From NCBI GenBank assembly GCA_015501585.1, contig JADNRY010000897.1, forward strand, positions 1 to 22,250: a DNA stretch of 22,250 bases, read 5' to 3'. Position 1 is the stretch's first letter. Each line of letters begins with the position of its first letter. Shown piece after piece: positions 17,415 to 22,250 of this stretch. The notes beneath the pieces were generated by a model that was not told where the DNA came from, ran no database searches, and worked only from the letters and a program-made list of their open reading frames with translations. A program made the position numbers and the translations under genes. The DNA is from Rhodocollybia butyracea. Lineage: Eukaryota > Basidiomycota > Agaricomycetes > Agaricales > Omphalotaceae.

Positions 17415-18539
17415 CATGCCCCCTAGATTGACCCCACAGGTCCATCTTACCCAAAAAAAAAACAAAAGAGAAAGATGGAAAAGGGAAAACATAACAAAGA
17501 GAAACATACAGTCATCTAATAGGTAACATACAATGTAGTATGCTGGCAATTTGCATAAGTGCAGAAGAAGAGAAAGTGTCCTGTGAAAATCGCCGGATTC
17601 TCTGGATACTGACACCAAGTCCAGATTGAGATGGTGGCGGCACATTGGAGACAGTAGATCTCCAGCGCCATGAATGGGAGCATTGATTGGGAGCACAAAT
17701 ATGGTGATGGGGAGTTCCAGTGGGTGAAGGTGATGGCATGAGTGTACCAGATTGGGATGGGCAACAACTTGAACGAAGCAAGAGCAAACCAAACGCACCA
17801 TACACATGACATGTTTACGAAGGCCTGTTGGTGGAACAGCAGTCACAGGGGCAACATAAGGCACGGGTGTACACTTGGTTGGAGTGTTTGAGAGATGAAC
17901 ACGAGCTGGTGGTGCACCAGCTGTGTGTTCAAGCCACATGACATGTTCATCCCTGAATACTTCGAGTTTCCGGCCTGCTTTCTGCAGTTCAGCCACCTCC
18001 CATGCAAACTCTGGGGTTGGTTGGAGTTGAAATGAAGGGGAAGTGGGTTTGGAGGGTGAAACCAATGTCAGAGCATGTGGAGACGGTTTTGATGTGTTTG
18101 ATGCGTTCAAAGCAAGCGTGGGAGTCGGTGATGAGGCAGTAGGAGTGGTCAAAGGTGAGGGAGAACTTGGAGCAGGAGGTGGTGTTTGAGATTTGGACAG
18201 TTCCATCCCAAACTCTTCTCCCAGTCTCTTGATAGACTCTATCATCTGAAAACAGACCTCTGCCAGGAAACCTTCTTCCTTCACTGCCCAGCAACATCTT
18301 AATGTTGAATCCTGCACCACTGCCTCTGCCAAATCCCTACCAGCCACTGAAAGACCATGTTGTTCCCAGAGCTGCTTAAAGTTAACTAGCAGCTGTTGAA
18401 TTCCCTGGGAGGAGAAGTCCAGGATCCCAGATATGTGTGAGAGAGGATCATGAGGGAACATGGAAAGGATTTGAGAAAGAAAAGAGTAAGCCAGAGCCAT
18501 GACAGAGTCATGGCTTGAGTTGTGCTGTTGTGTGGTCAT
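17367..18539 (-). CDS. unrecognised ORF inside the small LTR element (390 codons)
   Basis: The ATG at 18539 lies about 40 bp inside the 5' LTR (18583-18734) on the - strand. Residues 1-110 look like a folded helical protein. Residues about 115-175 are Pro/Ser/Thr-rich, and about 180-215 are charged with an E-L-Q-K-A-G-R-K-L-E segment. Beyond about residue 240 the composition becomes hydrophobic and Cys/His/Leu-rich, and the ORF ends inside the other LTR. The real protein may therefore stop or shift frame earlier; another frame (17805-17512) continues the Pro/Ser-rich style. No zinc knuckle, protease, RT or integrase motif is visible. It could be a diverged gag or a captured host sequence. I do not recognise it. 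Confidence 0.4.
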   Translation of the reverse strand: MTTQQHNSSHDSVMALAYSFLSQILSMFPHDPLSHISGILDFSSQGIQQLLVNFKQLWEQHGLSVAGRDLAEAVVQDSTLRCCWAVKEEGFLAEVCFQMIESIKRLGEEFGMELSKSQTPPPAPSSPSPLTTPTASSPTPTLALNASNTSKPSPHALTLVSPSKPTSPSFQLQPTPEFAWEVAELQKAGRKLEVFRDEHVMWLEHTAGAPPARVHLSNTPTKCTPVPYVAPVTAVPPTGLRKHVMCMVRLVCSCFVQVVAHPNLVHSCHHLHPLELPITIFVLPINAPIHGAGDLLSPMCRHHLNLDLVSVSRESGDFHRTLSLLLHLCKLPAYYIVCYLLDDCMFLFVMFSLFHLSLLFFFWVRWTCGVNLGGMCNAYGTFIAVSANIT

Positions 18540-18582
18540 ATTGCTGTAATAGTCCTATTCAGGACAAGGTTGCTCAAAAAAG

Positions 18583-18734
18583 TGTAAGAGCCCTGACTCT
18601 TAATGCCTCAGACCATGAGCAAGATCTCATTCTATTAGAGAAATAGACCAAAACAAGTATGTGGTATGAGGATAAGAGTAGACTAATTATGTAATATCGG
18701 CGCTAACGGCAATGAATGTGCCGTAGGTGTTACA
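18583..18734 (-). repeat. normal LTR of the small element (152 bp)
   Basis: The ends are TGTAAGAGCCC and GTGTTACA. It matches 17274-17414 with a few differences, most of them CpG against TpG/CpA (for example CTCGTT versus CTCATT, AACGAG versus AACAAG, GGCGTT versus GGTGTT). On the - strand it is the 5' LTR. No tRNA-complementary TGG is seen just inside it. Confidence 0.8.
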
Positions 18735-18738
18735 CAAG

Positions 18739-18982
18739 TGTAACGGCTACGGAATTGGCGCCGCTTTGGTTATTATCAATAGCGCTTATTATGTAATCTT
18801 TAGTTCCTTTCCTTCCTGCCACTTTGTGTGTACTCTCAATAGAATTGGGTTGTGTGCACTTGGTAGGATTTAAGGACTCTTTTAGCTGCTATCAGCTAAG
18901 CTTTCAGCCTTACCCGCTCTTATCTTGCTATATCAGCTAGCCCGCTCTCAGCCCCTTTGCCTCACAGCCCAGGGGCCTTACA
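18739..18982 (+). repeat. 244-bp solo LTR-like sequence of a related family
   Basis: It begins TGTAACGGCTACGG and ends GGGGCCTTACA, followed at once by the right AAGAA duplication. Pyrimidine-rich CAGCTA/TCAGC repeats lie near 18885-18960. Its ends resemble those of the 152-bp LTR read on the other strand, but the middle does not align by eye. Four bases (CAAG) separate it from that LTR. Confidence 0.65.
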
Positions 18983-18987
18983 AAGAA
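18983..18987 (+). repeat. target-site duplication AAGAA, right copy
   Basis: This matches 17216-17220 exactly. The copia codons continue immediately after it. Confidence 0.9.
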
Positions 18988-20298
18988 CCATTGTTGAAAA
19001 GCAAGGACAAAGCATTTACCCAGTACATCATTATTCAAACCAATCTCCAGACTCAATACAGCATCACTGTTAAAATTCTTCACTCTGATTGAGGGGGAGA
19101 GTTTCTTAGCTGAGAATTTAACCAGTACCTGGAATGGCTTGGCACCCAGTGGAGATTAATGGTACATGACACTCTGGAACATAACAGCATAGCGGAACGC
19201 ACTCATTGGACTCTACTGAATGCAGTACAAAGTCTAATTATTTCATTGGGACTGCCAAAATGGTTGTGGGGATTTATGATGAAGTACATGGTTTATATTT
19301 GGAATAGGATACCAAAGAAGGGAATTAATATGGTGACACCATACAAAAAACGGTTCAATCAGAAACCTGATATTTCAAACTTTCAAATCTTCGGGAGCAT
19401 AGTATATTTAAAGAAGGAGAAAGAGCCAGGAAAATTCAAACCACAGGCGCAGGAAGGAAGATGGATAGATATAGATACGGAATCTAACGGGTATTTCATC
19501 TATTGGCCACAGTGACAAACAGTTACCATGGAACAGAATGTAACAATTTCCAATAGGCAGATCCAACTCATTGAGGAGGAGGATGAAAATTTGGAAAATT
19601 TGGAAACATCAGTCACTGAGTCGGAACAGCCTAATATCCCTGTACCTGACAAAATTGCAGAGCCCATCCCGCCAGAACAACTTACCGGAAAATGTGTCAG
19701 GCGACCCACTCAAAAAATTAGGGATATCATTGAAGGATCAGCAGAGGGTAACACAGAACTCCGCCACCTTACAGCATCGCTTGCACAGGTCACATCAGAA
19801 ATCAAATCGGATCCTTTATCAGTTGCAGAAGCTATGCGCCGACCTGACTGGCCAAAATGGCAAGAATCCATAGACAAGGAGATACTTAACCGGCACGGAA
19901 CTTATGACATTGTCATGGCACCATTGGATGCAAACATTCTCACTTCCAAATGGGTTTATCGGACCAAGAAGGATGAACAAGGACGGCTTACTAGTCACAG
20001 AGCCAGACTTGTGGTGCAAGGATTTAATCAAATCCCAGATGTTGATTACTTTCCAGATGAAACTTTTGCATCAGTTTCCAAACTCGCATCAGCCAGAACT
20101 ATTCTCAGCATCGCAGCTGAACACAGCTGGATCATTCATCAGATGGATGTCAAATCAGCATATCTCTATGGCAAACTTGATGACAGCAAAAAGATCTTCA
20201 TGAAGGCACCAACTGGCATAAATCTAGGTGTAAAACCCGGACAAGTACTTTGGCTCAAACTTGCCTTGTACAGACTTAAACAAGCAGGTCAAAGATGG
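18988..20298 (+). pseudogene. copia integrase C-terminal half and N-terminal RT
   Basis: The integrase core continues with the second catalytic Asp in H-S-D-stop-G-G-E-F (TGA at 19090) and the Glu in H-N-S-I-A-E-R-T-H (near 19193). The C-terminal module G-S-I-V-Y-L-K-K and I-Y-W-P-Q follow. TGA codons at 19111 and 19513 are in the same frame. After an acidic linker the RT starts near 19825 with the W-P-K-W-Q segment, followed by the conserved V-Y-R-T-K-K, the R-A-R-L-V-V-Q-G-F motif and the first RT catalytic Asp in Q-M-D-V-K-S-A-Y-L. The frame ends at A-L-Y-R-L-K-Q-A-G-Q-R-W, where the solo LTR is inserted. In a living element this would be one Gag-Pol polyprotein. Confidence 0.88.
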
Positions 20299-21727
20299 TG
20301 ACACGCCGAATTACGCTGTACGCCGAAATTCAAGCAAAATGTCATCATTTAAAAGACCCCGTGAAACACGTCACGTCACTACCTAGGGTACGTTATGTAT
20401 TAGACACTTTGAAGGTCCACTTCAGGTATCTAGTATGTAGAAACCCATTTGAAGGGAGATACACTATGTTTTAAGAGGCTACATTACTGTGCAAGGATGC
20501 ATCGTTGACCCACAAACTCAAAATCAATCAAATTGATTTACCTAGATTGATTTAGGCTTGCCAGATCTAAAGTCTATTCAATTAATACTACCTACTACAA
20601 AAAGTCCTATACAGGGATATACAAGACAGGATTAAAATAGATGAAGAGAGACAAATGAGGGCAAGCATAATGCAAACCCATATCCGTTTTAAAGTAAGAG
20701 AATCAAAGCACTGGTTCCCTGGAACAAACCACAGAGAGAAACTAGACGATTAGTGATGAATTAGGCGCCAGGGATCAAAGTGGCTTGGCGCCGGCAGTAA
20801 AAGAAAGGCGGGGCGCATCCTAGCGACATGCCTATAATAAAATTTATTCGGACGGACCGCCCGGTGCGTAAAGCGCATCAAAGTCGAACCACTCATTGGG
20901 AATGCATTGTTCTTCCCTCCCCTACGTTACTTATTAAATAAAAGATGTAGAAAAGGTGTAATATGGGTAGAGGACCCATGAGACAATGATATAGAGCCCT
21001 GGGGACAGTGTAGGTACTAGGAACCAGGAGAACACTTATAAGCTCAGTTATGGCTAACAAGGGCAACATGAGATTTATCTTCTTGGCTCTTGGCAAGCCA
21101 AGAGAGTCTTACCAATCCATGGTACCTTAATTAAGAAAATTTCAAGTACCCAGGAGTATAAAGAAGGCAAGGAAATGAAGAGAAAAGCATTCTTTCTTAC
21201 CCCCACCAGGTGTAGCAGCTCCTTATCAGGCTACTACTAAAAGATTGAATTGATATAAAGACTGGGATTTACAGAGAGAAATTGACAAGCAATTGAACTT
21301 GAGTAAAGAGACAGAAAGAGATTCAGTGTGAACTGAGTGCAGAGAAGTTAAGACAAAGACTTAGACAGGACTTTGATTATTATTTTCAAACCACAGTTAG
21401 GCTGCAGTCAGAGCTCTGTCTGAGTTATAGGGACACCCTCTGGTCAGTTGTGACTGGTGTTAATTTGTGATTTTACCAAGGGACTTAGGAATAGTATTTG
21501 TTTGACAGCTCAGAGCTTGGGGATCAGCTTAAATAAGTCTGTACTTTGAAAGGGAAGGCACTTAGTGAAATAACACTCATTGTAGCAAGGAAGCACTTGA
21601 ATAGATTGAAGTTTTAAATAAATATTATTTGGCTGAACTAAAAACCCGAAACTGAGTAATAAGTTGTGTGTGTGTTTGGTGTGGTTGTGTAAGCCATTTC
21701 TAAGTTCACCCCAGTTTAGACCTCTCA
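20299..21727 (+). repeat. solo gypsy LTR inserted in the copia RT (1429 bp)
   Basis: This is the same LTR family as 8053-9579, in the opposite window orientation. It starts TGACACGCCG and ends CCTCTCA. The flanking bases ATGG (20295-20298) and ATGT (21728-21731) are an imperfect 4-bp target duplication. Deleting the LTR plus one copy restores W-Y-L-R-F-R-E across the RT. No internal gypsy sequence remains, so it arose by LTR-LTR recombination. It lacks the 98-bp segment of the other copy and shows many CpG-to-TpG/CpA changes relative to it. Confidence 0.92.
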
Positions 21728-22250
21728 ATGTTATTTGCGATTCAGGGAAATCATGACAAAGCTAGGCTTCAAACAGTCATATTTTGATCATGCCATATTT
21801 TATCGCACCGACCCATTCACAATCATACTCATCCATGTGGATGATATGACATTGGTTACCAAAACTTTGGAAATTATGGCACAGCTGAAGAAATCTATCA
21901 GCGCAATTATTGAGGTCACTGATCAGGGCAAAATTCATTGGCTACTTGGAATTGAGATTCAGAGATCACTTCACAGCAGATCTATCCGTTTATCACAGCA
22001 ATCATACATTGATGCTATTTTTAGCCGCTACAGATTCTCTGACATAAAGCCACTCTCCATTCCTTTTGACCCCCACATTCATCTCACCAAAGACCAGATG
22101 CCACAGACTGTGGAGGATATTGCTGCCATGCGGGATAAGCCTTACCAAGAAGCACTTGGTGCTCTCCAATATCTTTCCATTGCCACACAACCCAAACATC
22201 ACCTATACAGTTGCCATCTTAGCCCAATTCTCGCAGAATCCAGGCATTGC
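21728..22250 (+). pseudogene. copia RT, C-terminal part, continuing past the window
   Basis: The frame resumes at 21732 and stays open for about 154 codons. It carries the catalytic box I-H-V-D-D-M near 21836, the L-L-G-I-E-I motif, and the S-Q-Q-S-Y-I-D and G-A-L-Q-Y-L segments typical of copia RT leading to RNase H. An extra A in 22194-22196 then shifts the frame. The continuation T-Y-T-V-A-I-L-A-Q-F-S is readable to the window edge in the next frame. RNase H and the 3' LTR lie outside the window. Confidence 0.85.

Larger units (their letters stand above)
17221..18982. mobile_element. composite insertion of small LTR elements in the copia integrase
   Basis: The 1762-bp block is flanked by perfect AAGAA duplications and has TG...CA ends. 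It contains, in order, an LTR-like sequence with foldback (17221-17414), an internal region with a - strand ORF, a second copy of that LTR (18583-18734), four bases, and a different 244-bp LTR-like sequence (18739-18982). The first two belong to one element on the - strand. The third has related ends (TGTAACGGCTACGG ... CCTTACA) but lies in + orientation. The layout suggests that one small LTR element landed at or beside the end of another, though the order of events is open. There is no pol, so these are non-autonomous elements that would need a partner's enzymes. Confidence 0.7.
16039..22250 (+). mobile_element. Ty1/copia retrotransposon, 5'-truncated, interrupted by two insertions
   Basis: The order is gag zinc knuckle, protease, integrase, then reverse transcriptase, with integrase before RT as in copia. 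The element lacks a 5' LTR and the N-terminal gag domain and runs off the right edge before RNase H. One continuous frame can be followed through 16039-17220, 18988-20298 and 21732-22193 once the insertions are removed. It is broken by five TGA codons at 16693, 17098, 19090, 19111 and 19513, and by one extra A near 22194-22196. The two insertions are at 17221-18982 in integrase and 20299-21727 in RT. The element is therefore older than both insertions. Confidence 0.9.

Overview
The window looks like a retroelement-rich stretch of a basidiomycete genome, most likely an Agaricomycete (mushroom). This rests on many GT-AG introns of about 48-58 nt, a KDZ transposase with a CxC2-type cysteine cluster, a fungal TET/JBP-type 2OG-Fe(II) oxygenase, and Ty3/gypsy and Ty1/copia elements of the kind common in that group. 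I could run no searches, so family names rest on motif recognition.

Layout from left to right. 1-521: the last two exons of an unrecognised gene on the + strand. 602-9579: a Ty3/gypsy element on the - strand with one 1527-bp LTR (8053-9579), a primer-binding site, an intact gag (637 aa), an intact protease ORF (400 aa) and a pol broken by about ten frameshifts and one stop. Its 3' LTR is missing. 9780-11660: a TET/JBP-like dioxygenase gene on the - strand, three exons and one 1-nt frameshift. 11863-15499: a nine-exon KDZ transposase gene on the + strand, transcribed away from the oxygenase gene, with one frameshift and four TGA stops. 15598-15899: a minisatellite of 47-bp units. About 16039 to the right edge: a degraded Ty1/copia element on the + strand lacking its 5' LTR and most of gag. 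It is interrupted twice: by a composite of small LTR elements at 17221-18982, flanked by a perfect 5-bp target duplication, and by a solo gypsy LTR at 20299-21727 related to the LTR at 8053-9579.

Three things stand out. First, the KDZ transposase and TET/JBP-like oxygenase form a head-to-head pair with start codons about 200 bp apart. Second, all nine in-frame stops in the KDZ and copia genes are TGA, several at positions where arginine is expected, which points to CGA-to-TGA decay by deamination of methylated CpG. The two gypsy LTR copies differ mainly by the same CpG-to-TpG/CpA changes. Third, one LTR of the small nested element has had its end replaced by a perfect 62-bp inverted copy of its other end.

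Nothing here looks like an intact, working mobile element. The gypsy gag and protease ORFs and the upstream part of the oxygenase gene are the best preserved reading frames.
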